DNA of 22,519 bases from Terriglobales bacterium. Its GTDB lineage: Bacteria; Acidobacteriota; Terriglobia; Terriglobales; Acidobacteriaceae. The DNA lies in contig JAFAWN010000422.1 of assembly GCA_019241735.1 (NCBI GenBank), positions 1 to 22,519 of the forward strand. Reading direction: 5' to 3'. Position numbers and translations under genes: made by a program. A model generated the notes under the pieces. It was given only the letters and a program-made list of their open reading frames with translations, had not been told where the DNA came from and did no database searches. Below are positions 14,980-22,519 of the stretch, piece by piece (the stretch's first letter is position 1; the number at the start of each line of letters is the position of its first letter).

Positions 14980-16179
14980 TTGCCCGTAGGAACCGCGTTT
15001 CACGAACGGACTTTGCCGCTGTGCACCAGCTTGAATTACCGCGAGTGGGCGGGCTATTACACAGTCAGCGCCTATGAACTTCCGCATGAACACGAGTACA
15101 ACGCCATCCGAAATGCTGCCGCGCTCATTGATATCACGCCGCTTTACAAGTATGAGGTGAGCGGCCGCGATGCCTCCAAGCTCATCAACCGCATAATCAC
15201 CCGCGATATCAACAAAGTTTCAGTGGGCCAGGTAATTTACTGCTGCTGGTGCGATGAACGCGGGAAAGTCATCGACGACGGCACCATCGCGCGTCTTGAA
15301 CCGGAGAAGTACATCTGGACGGCGGCCGACCCCAGCCTCCGCTGGTTTCGCCAGAACGCACTGGGAATGGCGGTTGAGATTGAAGATGTTTCCGAGAAGA
15401 TTGCGGCGCTTGCCCTGCAAGGACCGATGTCCGCAAAATTGCTCAACGACATCGCGGAAGCGGAGATCAAAAACCTCAAATACTTCCATACCGTTTTCGG
15501 AAAAATTGGCGGGACGCCAGTCAGAATTTCGCGCACCGGCTACACCGGAGATTTGGGATACGAAATCTGGGTGGCGTGGAATGATGCGGTCAAAGTTTGG
15601 GATGCGCTTATGAAAGCCGGGAAAAGCTTCGATCTCCATCCTGCGGGAATGATTGCACTCGACGTAGCCCGCATTGAGGCAGGACTGTTACTGATTGAGG
15701 TCGACTATACCAGCAGCAAGAAAGCGCTGATTGCATCGCAAGAGTACTCGCCGTTTGAACTCGGCTTCGGCCGGATGGTGCATTTGAACAAAGAGAATTT
15801 CCTCGGCAAGAAAGCGCTGATGCGGGACCATGAAAAGGGCGTCGCGCGGCAGTTCGTTGGACTCGAAATTGATTGGACTGAAGTAGAGGAGCGATACGAA
15901 AAACTGGGGCTGACGCCGGTCGCTCCCAGCCAGGCTTCGCGGGTCGCGGTGCCCATCTATCTCGGCAACAAACAGGTGGGCAAGGCCACCTCCACGACTT
16001 GGGCGCCGGTGCTCAAGAAGATGATCGCGCTCGGCAGCGTGGAAACCTCGCATTCGGCCATTGGCGCCAAGCTGCAGGTTGAAATCACCATCGAGGCGGT
16101 GCGCCAGAAAGTTACCGGCACTGTGGTTAAAATGCCGTTCTTCAACCCTCCACGAAAGACCGCAGTGCCGGCATTCTGA
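14980..16179 (+). CDS. GcvT-like aminomethyltransferase family protein (tetrahydrofolate-dependent)
   Basis: The 399-residue protein has the GcvT fold: an N-terminal folate-binding part with GKVIDDGTIARL (95-106), which holds the Asp expected at the catalytic position of T-protein, then RTGYTGDLGYEIW (185-197), ALDVARIEAGLLL (226-238) and PFELGFGRMV (258-267), and a C-terminal GcvT_C-like barrel. Family members move a one-carbon unit from an aminomethyl or S-/N-/O-methyl donor onto tetrahydrofolate. It is probably not the glycine-cleavage T-protein itself, because no gcvH or gcvP is adjacent; its segment ADPSLRWF (116-123) is more like the DmdA/demethylase side of the family. It faces two FAD oxidoreductase genes across a divergent promoter, suggesting oxidation and one-carbon transfer on the same unknown substrate. 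It starts at TTG 14980 and ends 5 bases from the convergent DNA ligase gene. Confidence 0.85.
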   Translation: MPVGTAFHERTLPLCTSLNYREWAGYYTVSAYELPHEHEYNAIRNAAALIDITPLYKYEVSGRDASKLINRIITRDINKVSVGQVIYCCWCDERGKVIDDGTIARLEPEKYIWTAADPSLRWFRQNALGMAVEIEDVSEKIAALALQGPMSAKLLNDIAEAEIKNLKYFHTVFGKIGGTPVRISRTGYTGDLGYEIWVAWNDAVKVWDALMKAGKSFDLHPAGMIALDVARIEAGLLLIEVDYTSSKKALIASQEYSPFELGFGRMVHLNKENFLGKKALMRDHEKGVARQFVGLEIDWTEVEERYEKLGLTPVAPSQASRVAVPIYLGNKQVGKATSTTWAPVLKKMIALGSVETSHSAIGAKLQVEITIEAVRQKVTGTVVKMPFFNPPRKTAVPAF

Positions 16180-16184
16180 ACTCA

Positions 16185-17927
16185 CTATATCGCCGGCGAA
16201 TGCGTGTTCCCCGCCTGCTGAGCGTAAATTTCGCGGACGCGCTCAATGGTGTCAGCCTCTTCGGGCAACTTGTCAGGGCGCAAACGAACAATTCTCGGAA
16301 AGCGAAGCGCGTACCCGCTCTCATGGCGCTCGGACCGCATCATGTTGTTGAAGGCGACCTCAATGACAATCTTCGGCTCGACAACTAATTTCAAGCCTTG
16401 ATCCAGCACGGTATGCGCCAGAAACCACTTCGTCATTTTCGAGATTTCCACGTCGGTCAATCCCGAATATGCCTTGCCGATATTCACCAGTCGTTCGCCG
16501 TCGCGGACGGCAAAGGTGTAATCGCTCAGCACTTTGATGCGCCTTCCGTGCCCATATTCGACCCCCGTAACTACGACATCCAGCGTCGCCAGGTGGCGTT
16601 TCATCTTCAGCCACGACTTCCCTCGCCGTCCCGGCGTATAAGAGGATTCTGGATCTTTGATCATCAGGCCTTCGTTGCCACGCCCCTGAGCTTCATCAAA
16701 TAGCCGGTCGAGATCTTCGGGGGAAGCTGCGCCGGATATTGACGCGCGAACCACCGCGCCACGTGGAGCAGTGGGTTCGCCTGCAAAGCCTAAACCGTCA
16801 CGTAGTCCCCCGAGATGTGGCCCCGCCGGTTTCCGATTACTGAATAATTGATCAAGAACGCTCGCGCGCTCGCGTAGCGGGAGATGAATCAACAACTCAC
16901 CGCCAGCGTACAAAACATCGAAGGCCAGATAAGCGACTGGCACGCGTTGCATTAAGGCTTCACTTACTTTCTTACGGCCCAGCCTCTGCTGCAACGCGCT
17001 GAACGGCAGAGCACGCCCTGCGTCCGAGGGCGCGTCAGCCCCATCGCCGGGCGCACCGCTCCATGCGAGAATCTCGCCGTCGAGAATGACATCCTGTGAA
17101 AATGCGCCGAGCGGCGCAGTCAGCTCCGGAAATGATTCCGTAATCTCATCCCGCGTGCGTGAATAAATACGCACCTCCCCGCCCGAACAGTGCGCCTGAG
17201 CGCGAATGCCGTCGTACTTGTCTTCCACCGTGGCGTTCTGAAAATAGCTCAGCGCCTCTTCGGCAGATTCCGCGGGACTCGCCAACATGAAGCCCAGAGG
17301 ATGGAACAGACGCATCTTCGCAGTGTCAAGTGCGCACACCGCCGCCAGCCGTAGAGTCTGGCCGATGTCGCCTAGTAGCATATTGGCGCGCTGAACCGAC
17401 GCGACTGGCGTTCCATAAGCTTTGGCGATCGCTTCCTCTACCAGACTTTCTTTCAGCCCAATCCGCAAATCTCCGGTCATGATCTTGATGATGTATTTGG
17501 CTTCTAATGGAGTGCTATGAAGAAGCAATTCCCGCACCATGGCGCCTTTTGCAGCCGGCCCCCGGGCACTGGCAATCTTTCTAAAAAATTCCTGGACCTG
17601 GGAAACCGACAAATTAGGGGATTTTGCTGGGGTGGGGAGTACTTCCCCAGCCACTGCCCCGAGATCGCCATGCCTGCGGTAGGTTGCGTCGAGGTCGCCG
17701 CCGTTTCCAGACAATTCCGCCACAATCCGCCACAGGATCGACCCGCCAACCTGTAAAGTAGTCTCTTCCCAGATGGGGAATGGGCGGCCGGAAAGAAACA
17801 CCGACGCGCAAGCGGCATCCTCAGTCGTCGATGCCGGGTCGGTAAAGTATTCCGCGACTATCCTGACCTTCTCCAATTTCTTCGAAGTCGCGGCGATCTT
17901 TTCACAAACCTCGGCCAGCCGCTTCAT
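16185..17927 (-). CDS. ATP-dependent DNA ligase (LigB/archaeal LigI type)
   Basis: This 580-residue enzyme seals nicks in duplex DNA using ATP, in addition to the NAD-dependent LigA that bacteria use for replication. An N-terminal DNA-binding domain (about 1-205) is followed by the nucleotidyltransferase domain with motif I EDKYDGIR (235-242, AMP-accepting Lys237), motif III around YSRTRDE (255-261), motif IIIa AFDVLY (335-340), motif IV EGLMIKDP (419-426) and motif V WLKMKR (439-444). A C-terminal OB-fold follows (about 448-565). The order and length fit archaeal-type ligases found in many Acidobacteriota and Actinobacteria; there is no LigD polymerase or phosphoesterase domain and no ku gene nearby. 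A Gly/Pro-rich stretch (about 364-391) between motifs IIIa and IV looks like a lineage-specific insertion. It is divergent from the DUF1385 gene and convergent with the GcvT-like gene. The start ATG 17925-17927 has only a weak GGGA before it. Confidence 0.93.
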   Translation of the reverse strand: MKRLAEVCEKIAATSKKLEKVRIVAEYFTDPASTTEDAACASVFLSGRPFPIWEETTLQVGGSILWRIVAELSGNGGDLDATYRRHGDLGAVAGEVLPTPAKSPNLSVSQVQEFFRKIASARGPAAKGAMVRELLLHSTPLEAKYIIKIMTGDLRIGLKESLVEEAIAKAYGTPVASVQRANMLLGDIGQTLRLAAVCALDTAKMRLFHPLGFMLASPAESAEEALSYFQNATVEDKYDGIRAQAHCSGGEVRIYSRTRDEITESFPELTAPLGAFSQDVILDGEILAWSGAPGDGADAPSDAGRALPFSALQQRLGRKKVSEALMQRVPVAYLAFDVLYAGGELLIHLPLRERASVLDQLFSNRKPAGPHLGGLRDGLGFAGEPTAPRGAVVRASISGAASPEDLDRLFDEAQGRGNEGLMIKDPESSYTPGRRGKSWLKMKRHLATLDVVVTGVEYGHGRRIKVLSDYTFAVRDGERLVNIGKAYSGLTDVEISKMTKWFLAHTVLDQGLKLVVEPKIVIEVAFNNMMRSERHESGYALRFPRIVRLRPDKLPEEADTIERVREIYAQQAGNTHSPAI

Positions 17928-17987
17928 AAGTCCCGCCCTTTTAACTCCATGAGCTTATTGAGGTTAAGCGAATATGATCGTTGCATC

Positions 17988-17996
17988 TGGTATACT
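17988..17996 (+). promoter_or_regulatory. Candidate extended -10 promoter for the DUF1385-prfA-prmC genes
   Basis: TGGTATACT combines the TGn extension with a TATACT hexamer (five of six to consensus). No good -35 lies 16-18 bases upstream, as is usual for extended -10 promoters. Transcription would begin near 18003, about 40 bases before the DUF1385 ATG. Confidence 0.5.
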
Positions 17997-18041
17997 CTTA
18001 ACTTAGTTGCGCTTCTTTGAACGCACCGTCATCTAATTTTT

Positions 18042-19058
18042 ATGCGGTATCTCCTTACATTTGTCCGACGGCTATTGCCGATATTATCCCGGAACGCCCG
18101 TTTCCTGGCGGCGGTGCAGTTACTCCCCGCGCTCGAAGCAGGAGAGGAAACTCTGGTCGGCGGCCAGGCCGTTCTGGAAGGCGTTATGATGCGCTCTCCT
18201 CATGCCTGGGCCATAGCCTGCCGCAAGCCCTCCGGGGAAGTGTCGGTTCACAGCGAGCCATTGCAGCGGCTGTCTGAAAAACATAAGTGGATGGGCTGGC
18301 CCGTGGTTCGTGGCTTTATCACCCTGGGATACGCGATGAACCTCGGCTTCCGGGCCCTGCGTTTTTCGGCCAACGTAGCCCTCGACGAAGCCGTCGAGCC
18401 GGGGGAAAAGAAACTCGAAGTCAGTGGTTGGATGGCCGCGGTCAACATTATTTTCTCCGTCGGTTTCTTTATTTTCATGTACAAATTCCTCCCGCTGGTT
18501 GCGGCGACGGAATTGAAGCGCGTCAATCCGTTATTCGGTCAGCAGATTATTTTTAACCTGGTCGATGGCGTGATTCGCCTGGCGCTGTTTCTCTTGTTTA
18601 TCTGGGGAGTGTCTTTGTGGCCGGATATTCGACGGGTTTATCAATATCACGGCGCCGAGCACAAGACCGTGTTCGCCTTTGAGAGTGGTGATCCGCTCGC
18701 GACCCCTGCGGTGCAAAAATATTCCACGTATCATCCCCGCTGCGGAACCAGTTTTCTGATGACCGTCATGATCATCTCCATGCTCGTCTACACCCTTATT
18801 CCGGTGACGAGTTTCTGGATGCGGTTTGCCGTGCGCATCGCCCTATTGCCGGTAATCACCGGGCTTTCTTACGAGATCATCCGATTCGCCGCCAAGCATC
18901 GCGGATCTCTATTCGCGCTGATGACGGCCCCGGGTCTGTGGCTGCAACGCATCACCACCCAGCCGCCATCTGACGTCCAGGTGCAGTGCGCCATTGTGGC
19001 CCTGGACCAGGCAATGACACTCGAGCAACAACACGGTGGCGAGCTGGTGATTGCCTAG
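18042..19058 (+). CDS. DUF1385 family membrane protein (YqhQ-like)
   Basis: The 338-residue protein carries the DUF1385 signatures: GGQAVLEGVMMR (40-51), YHGAEHKTV (202-210) and YSTYHPRCGTSFL (227-239). It has about four predicted membrane helices (about 130-153, 168-192, 236-257, 262-282), with conserved His and Cys residues between them. The biochemical function is not known to me; the His/Glu/Cys pattern would suit metal binding, but this is inference. The gene stands directly upstream of prfA and prmC, an order that is also seen in Firmicutes, so the link to release-factor genes appears old. The ATG at 18042 lacks a clear Shine-Dalgarno sequence and follows an AT-rich leader. The next gene begins 69 bases downstream; that gap holds a small GCGGC-GCT-GCCGC hairpin (19058-19070) without a T-run. 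Confidence 0.9.
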   Translation: MRYLLTFVRRLLPILSRNARFLAAVQLLPALEAGEETLVGGQAVLEGVMMRSPHAWAIACRKPSGEVSVHSEPLQRLSEKHKWMGWPVVRGFITLGYAMNLGFRALRFSANVALDEAVEPGEKKLEVSGWMAAVNIIFSVGFFIFMYKFLPLVAATELKRVNPLFGQQIIFNLVDGVIRLALFLLFIWGVSLWPDIRRVYQYHGAEHKTVFAFESGDPLATPAVQKYSTYHPRCGTSFLMTVMIISMLVYTLIPVTSFWMRFAVRIALLPVITGLSYEIIRFAAKHRGSLFALMTAPGLWLQRITTQPPSDVQVQCAIVALDQAMTLEQQHGGELVIA

Positions 19059-19127
19059 CGGCGCTGCCGCACACATTCTTCCCTCCAAATATTTTTCAGG
19101 CCCCGGCATTCTATCTGGAGCAATCCC

Positions 19128-20207
19128 ATGTTTGAACGTCTTGATCAAATCGAAGCCCGTTATGAGGAGCTGACCCAGGCTCTGGCGTCGCCGGAAATCA
19201 TGGGTGATTCTTCGCGGTATCAGAAGGCGGCTAAGGCCCACAGCGAAATATCCCCAATCGTCGAAAGATACCGGGAATACAAAGACTTGCAACAAGGGAT
19301 CGCAGGCAGCCGGGAAATGCTGGCGGACGAAAAAGACCCGGAGATGCGTGCGTATGCGCAGGATGAATTGACTAAGCTCGACGCCCGGGTAGCGGTTGTC
19401 GAAGAGGAACTCAGAGTCCTGCTGCTGCCCAAAGACCCGAACGATGAAAAAGACGTGGTTCTTGAAATCCGCGCTGGAACCGGCGGGGACGAGGCCACGC
19501 TGTTCGTGGCGGAGATGTTCCGTATGTACACCCGTTATGCGGAAACACAGAACTGGAAGGTGGAAGTGCTGTCCACCTCTGAATCGTCTGTAGGCGGACT
19601 AAAAGAAGTAATTGCGATCATCGAGGGGCAGCGGGTGTTTTCCCGGCTGAAATATGAAAGCGGCGTACACCGGGTGCAGCGCGTCCCCGCCACCGAACAG
19701 CAGGGCCGGGTGCATACCTCGGCAGTCACGGTCGCGGTCCTTCCCGAAGCTGAGGACGTTGACGTAAAAATCGAAGCCAAGGACCTTCGTATCGACACCT
19801 TCTGCTCTTCCGGTCCCGGCGGCCAATCTGTCAACACTACGTATTCCGCGGTTCGCGTGACGCATCTGCCGACAAACACGGTGGTCAGTTGCCAGGACGA
19901 GAAGTCACAAATCAAGAACCGTGAAAAGGCCATGCGTGTTCTGCGCTCGCGCTTATATGAAATGGAAATGCAAAAGCAACAGGACGCGCTGGCCAAGGAA
20001 CGAAAGGCGATGGTGGGCTCGGGCGACCGCAGCGAGAAAATCCGCACCTATAATTTTCCTCAGAACCGGGTGACCGACCACCGCATTGGACTCACCGTGC
20101 ATCAGCTGGAGCAGGTCATGGACGGCAAAATCCAGCCGCTGATTGACGGCCTTATAACGCACTATCAGTCGGAAAAGCTTAAGGGAGAGGTCGCTGCGGG
20201 AGCGTGA
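19128..20207 (+). CDS. prfA: Peptide chain release factor 1 (RF1)
   Basis: RF1 recognises UAA and UAG stop codons in the ribosomal A site and triggers hydrolysis of peptidyl-tRNA. The 359-residue length is usual for the family. The codon-reading motif is PAT (187-189, in QRVPATEQQGR), which marks RF1; RF2 has SPF. The catalytic GGQ is at 231-233 in SSGPGGQSVNTT, with the glutamine that PrmC methylates. Later conserved parts include SQIKNREKAMRVL and RTYNFPQNRVTDHRIG. ATG 19128 is preceded by GGAG (19117-19120) with a 7-base spacer. The gene is followed after 25 bases by prmC, its modifying enzyme, and this pairing confirms both assignments. Confidence 0.98.
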   Translation: MFERLDQIEARYEELTQALASPEIMGDSSRYQKAAKAHSEISPIVERYREYKDLQQGIAGSREMLADEKDPEMRAYAQDELTKLDARVAVVEEELRVLLLPKDPNDEKDVVLEIRAGTGGDEATLFVAEMFRMYTRYAETQNWKVEVLSTSESSVGGLKEVIAIIEGQRVFSRLKYESGVHRVQRVPATEQQGRVHTSAVTVAVLPEAEDVDVKIEAKDLRIDTFCSSGPGGQSVNTTYSAVRVTHLPTNTVVSCQDEKSQIKNREKAMRVLRSRLYEMEMQKQQDALAKERKAMVGSGDRSEKIRTYNFPQNRVTDHRIGLTVHQLEQVMDGKIQPLIDGLITHYQSEKLKGEVAAGA

Positions 20208-20232
20208 CATTAGCTTCTGACGCGGGATTGAC

Positions 20233-21093
20233 ATGCCGGTTGCTAATAATTCCCTGCAGCTAAGAGAAGCTCTCGCCGCTGCCATCAATCTGCTGGATAC
20301 CAGCCATATGGGTTCCCCGCGCCTGAATGCCGAGCTGCTGCTCATGTTCACTTTGAACTGCGACCGCGCCTATCTCTATGCGCATCCAGAACAGCCCCTT
20401 CTTCCGGAAGAGATCCTCCGCTACCAGGGAGCGATCGACGAGCGGGCTAGCGGGATGCCGGCACAGTACATCACTGGGCATCAGGAATTCTGGGGAATGG
20501 ATTTCATCGTTAACCCTTCAGTCCTAATCCCTCGCCCAGAAACTGAGCACCTGATCGAAGCGTTGTTGCCATTGGCGCGCGAGATCGATAATCCGAAGAT
20601 CGCGGACGTAGGCACCGGCTCCGGCTGCATCGCTGTCGTTCTCGCAAAAGAACTTCCGGACGCAGAAATCCACGCCATAGACATTTCTCAGGCTGCGCTG
20701 GAGATTGCCCGGGCAAACGCAGTTCGCCACCAGTTGGACGGTCGAATTCAGTTCCATGAAAACGATTTACTGGGGGGGTTAGACATCGGGAAATTGGATT
20801 TTGTGGTTTCCAATCCGCCTTATGTGGGGGAGAGCGAAGAAGATCAGGTCCAGCTTGAGGTCCGAAGGTTCGAGCCTCGCAATGCGGTTTTTGCCGGGAG
20901 CTCGGGACTTGAGATCATAGATCGGCTCGTGCCAGAGGCGCACGATTGCCTCGAATCGGGCGGATGGCTGGTGATGGAAATCAGCGGAACGATTGCAACC
21001 CGTGTTCCTGGAATTTTATGCGCATGGGATGAGGTGCAAATCATCCACGATCTGAGCGGAATCCCGCGCGTGAGCCTTGCCAGACGGCCTTAA
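20233..21093 (+). CDS. prmC: Peptide chain release factor N5-glutamine methyltransferase PrmC
   Basis: PrmC methylates the glutamine of the GGQ motif in RF1 and RF2, using S-adenosylmethionine, which raises termination efficiency. The 286-residue protein has an N-terminal helical release-factor-binding domain (about 1-90), with the conserved PAQYITGHQEFWG (76-88) and VLIPRPETEHLIE (97-109). A Rossmann methyltransferase domain follows, with SAM motif DVGTGSGCIA (125-134), acidic HAIDIS (147-152) and the catalytic SNPPYV (193-198). The ATG at 20233 has only a weak GGGAT upstream; translation may be coupled to prfA, which ends 25 bases before. It is the last gene of the group. The 141 bases after it contain no clear terminator. 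Confidence 0.97.
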   Translation: MPVANNSLQLREALAAAINLLDTSHMGSPRLNAELLLMFTLNCDRAYLYAHPEQPLLPEEILRYQGAIDERASGMPAQYITGHQEFWGMDFIVNPSVLIPRPETEHLIEALLPLAREIDNPKIADVGTGSGCIAVVLAKELPDAEIHAIDISQAALEIARANAVRHQLDGRIQFHENDLLGGLDIGKLDFVVSNPPYVGESEEDQVQLEVRRFEPRNAVFAGSSGLEIIDRLVPEAHDCLESGGWLVMEISGTIATRVPGILCAWDEVQIIHDLSGIPRVSLARRP

Positions 21094-21234
21094 TCTATCT
21101 CCACGCGAGCGCGAAGCAACTTGGCGGCAGGGACGCTTACCCGGTATCATGCAACGTACGAAAAGGGCTCAAGAGGCCGACCCCCTTTCATCTGCGGGAA
21201 TTATCGTTCTAAGACGCTTAACGCCGGAGCACAC

Positions 21235-22519
21235 ATGCAGTTAACACGTAGGCCACGGAATAACAGGCGCTTTTTGCCGGCTGGCGGATTTTTGCTGCTC
21301 GGAATTTTGTTGCCTTGCATCTGTCTCGCCCAGAGTCCTTTCGGGGCGTTACGTGGAACCATCCAGGATTCAGCAGGCGCGAGGATTCCCAGTGCCAAGG
21401 TTGCCATCCAATCTATCGATTCTTCTGTGCAGCGCTACGCAAACGCGAATGGACGGGGAGAGTTTGAGCTGAATGATCTGATTCCGGGAGGGTATCGGGT
21501 CACGGTCCGTGCAAGTAATTTTGCAGATGCCACCACTGAAGTGCGGGTCATAGTGAGTTTTACCCGCGACGTCACAGTCACTTTGAACCCCGCTCCAGTA
21601 CAGCAAAAGATCAATATTGCTGCGCAAGCCTCTTCCATCACCACGCAACAGATTGATACTGCCAGCACGGTACATCAAGGCATCATTATGGAGGAGGATT
21701 TGCGGGAGCTTCCCCTGGCGGCGCGAAGCTTCGCCAATATCGCTTATCTGGCTCCCGGCACCGAGCCGGTTGAGCCCTCGGACCCGACCAAAGCCCGCAT
21801 CACCGCAGTCTCCACCGGGGGCAGCTCTGGACTAAACAACCAGCTTTCGGTCGATGGCGGCGACAACTCCGACGACTATATTGGCGGCTTTCTGCAAAAT
21901 TTCTCTCCCGATGAAATTCAGGAGTTCGCCGTCCGTACTGCCCAGGAGGATGCTGACACGGGACGAACGACGGCGGGTTCGGTTGTAATCTCCACCAGGC
22001 ACGGCAGCAATGCATGGCATGGGGATGAAGCTTTTTTCGAGCGCGCCGCCGCTTTGAACGCACGCTTCCCCATTGACAACCCTGCCCCCAACCCAAAGCA
22101 GCCGTTTTCGCGCCAGGACTATAGCGCAACTTTGGGCGGCCCCATCAGGAAGGATAAGTTGTGGTTTTTCTCGTCACTGGTGTACGTCCATGAGAATGCA
22201 AGTATCGCGTACAGTCCGGCAAGCTTGGCTCAGTTCCGCGCCCTCTCTTCGCTGGCTTCGCAGGGTTTGATTCCCGGCGCGGACTCCATTGATGTGCCGG
22301 ACAACGTTCCCGTCAACTTTCGCGACCACCTGGGAACGCTACGATTTGATTGGGACCAGTCTTCTAAATCGCAGTGGTTCCTCCGCGCCTCCGCCGATAA
22401 CTACATTACCCATAACGCGCTCGTGCAGCAGGCCGCTTTGCCATCAACAGGCGCAGAGTCGCATAACAACTACATGAACCTGGTTTTGAGTAACCAGTAC
22501 CTGTTCAGCCCCTCATGGC
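21235..22519 (+). CDS. TonB-dependent receptor, Oar-like with carboxypeptidase-regulatory-like domain, 5' part (3' end outside window)
   Basis: The frame is open from ATG 21235 to the window edge (428 codons), with GGAG (21226-21229) five bases before the start. A signal peptide (about 1-32, basic RRPRNNRR then LLLGILLPCICLA) precedes a carboxypeptidase-regulatory-like beta-sandwich (about 36-118: GALRGTIQDSAGARIPSAKV at 37-56, then NGRGEFELNDLIPGGYRVTV at 72-91). The plug domain follows (about 140-260) with ELPLAARSFANIAYLAPG (158-175), the LSVDGGDNSDDYIGG segment (204-218) and SPDEIQEFAVRT (224-235). GGPIRKDKLWFFSS (301-314) begins the barrel. These are hallmarks of the large Oar-like outer-membrane receptors abundant in Acidobacteriota, thought to import oligosaccharides or other bulky substrates using TonB energy. 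The substrate cannot be told from the fragment. It is separated from prmC by 141 bases and is probably its own transcription unit. Confidence 0.93.
   Translation, partial: MQLTRRPRNNRRFLPAGGFLLLGILLPCICLAQSPFGALRGTIQDSAGARIPSAKVAIQSIDSSVQRYANANGRGEFELNDLIPGGYRVTVRASNFADATTEVRVIVSFTRDVTVTLNPAPVQQKINIAAQASSITTQQIDTASTVHQGIIMEEDLRELPLAARSFANIAYLAPGTEPVEPSDPTKARITAVSTGGSSGLNNQLSVDGGDNSDDYIGGFLQNFSPDEIQEFAVRTAQEDADTGRTTAGSVVISTRHGSNAWHGDEAFFERAAALNARFPIDNPAPNPKQPFSRQDYSATLGGPIRKDKLWFFSSLVYVHENASIAYSPASLAQFRALSSLASQGLIPGADSIDVPDNVPVNFRDHLGTLRFDWDQSSKSQWFLRASADNYITHNALVQQAALPSTGAESHNNYMNLVLSNQYLFSPSW

Noticed and set aside
14760..15077. A 105-codon + strand frame starting in the divergent gap and running into the GcvT-like gene.
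   Set aside because: It overlaps the conserved N terminus of the GcvT-like protein in another frame, contains the promoter region and has no recognisable domain.
14980..16179. Glycine cleavage system T-protein GcvT.
   Set aside because: No gcvH or gcvP is adjacent, and some segments lean toward demethylase-type relatives; kept as GcvT-like only.
19058..19070. GCGGC-GCT-GCCGC hairpin between the DUF1385 gene and prfA.
   Set aside because: A 5-bp stem with no T-run; it could be a minor attenuator but nothing supports a terminator, and it is short enough to be chance.
21161..21188. AAAGGG (21162-21167) and CCCTTT (21183-21188) as a possible terminator after prmC.
   Set aside because: The loop is 15 bases, the stem only 6 bp and only three T residues follow; too weak to call a Rho-independent terminator.
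1..22519. tRNA, rRNA, CRISPR arrays, insertion sequences and prophage genes.
   Set aside because: Both strands were scanned by eye for cloverleaf-like blocks, evenly spaced direct repeats, transposase motifs and integrase motifs; none was found.

Overview
The window reads as chromosome from a soil-type Acidobacteriota, most likely class Terriglobia. The main pointer is the partial gene at the right edge: a TonB-dependent receptor with an N-terminal carboxypeptidase-regulatory-like domain and the plug features of the Oar-like receptors that are greatly expanded in that phylum. The DUF1385-prfA-prmC order, moderately high GC and frequent TTG starts fit but do not prove it. No rRNA, tRNA, CRISPR array, insertion sequence or prophage gene was found. 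There is no gene-free stretch longer than 300 bases; the largest gap (14706-14979) is a divergent promoter region.

Layout, left to right. (1) 2-742 (+) is the 3' part of rsmB, convergent with a leftward cell-envelope set: an S41/PDZ protein (5024-3813), a class A penicillin-binding protein (3736-1508) and a stand-alone triple-PASTA membrane protein (1481-762). The S41 protein lacks both residues of the Ser/Lys dyad and looks like a pseudo-protease. (2) 5219-5371 (+) is a 50-residue, eight-cysteine metallothionein of the SmtA type. (3) 14705-5395 (-) is a seven-gene leftward block: two tandem phytoene-desaturase-like FAD oxidoreductases, a receiver-transmembrane-TonB fusion, trehalose synthase TreS, a GT2-fold glycosyltransferase resembling mannosyl/glucosylglycerate synthases, a small MscS-related membrane protein and a LolA-like secreted protein. 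The last four are tightly spaced and suggest a compatible-solute or osmotic-stress unit. (4) 14980-16179 (+) is a GcvT-like folate-dependent aminomethyltransferase, divergent from the oxidoreductase pair and convergent with an ATP-dependent DNA ligase (17927-16185, -). (5) 18042-21093 (+) is a translation-termination group: DUF1385 protein, release factor RF1 and its glutamine methyltransferase PrmC. (6) 21235-22519 (+) is the 5' part of the TonB-dependent receptor.

The strongest leads are the dyad-less S41 protein beside peptidoglycan genes, the receiver-TonB fusion, the small metallothionein gene, and the oxidoreductase pair facing the GcvT-like gene, whose substrate cannot be read from the sequence. 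All family assignments come from reading motifs in the translated sequence; no database search was run.
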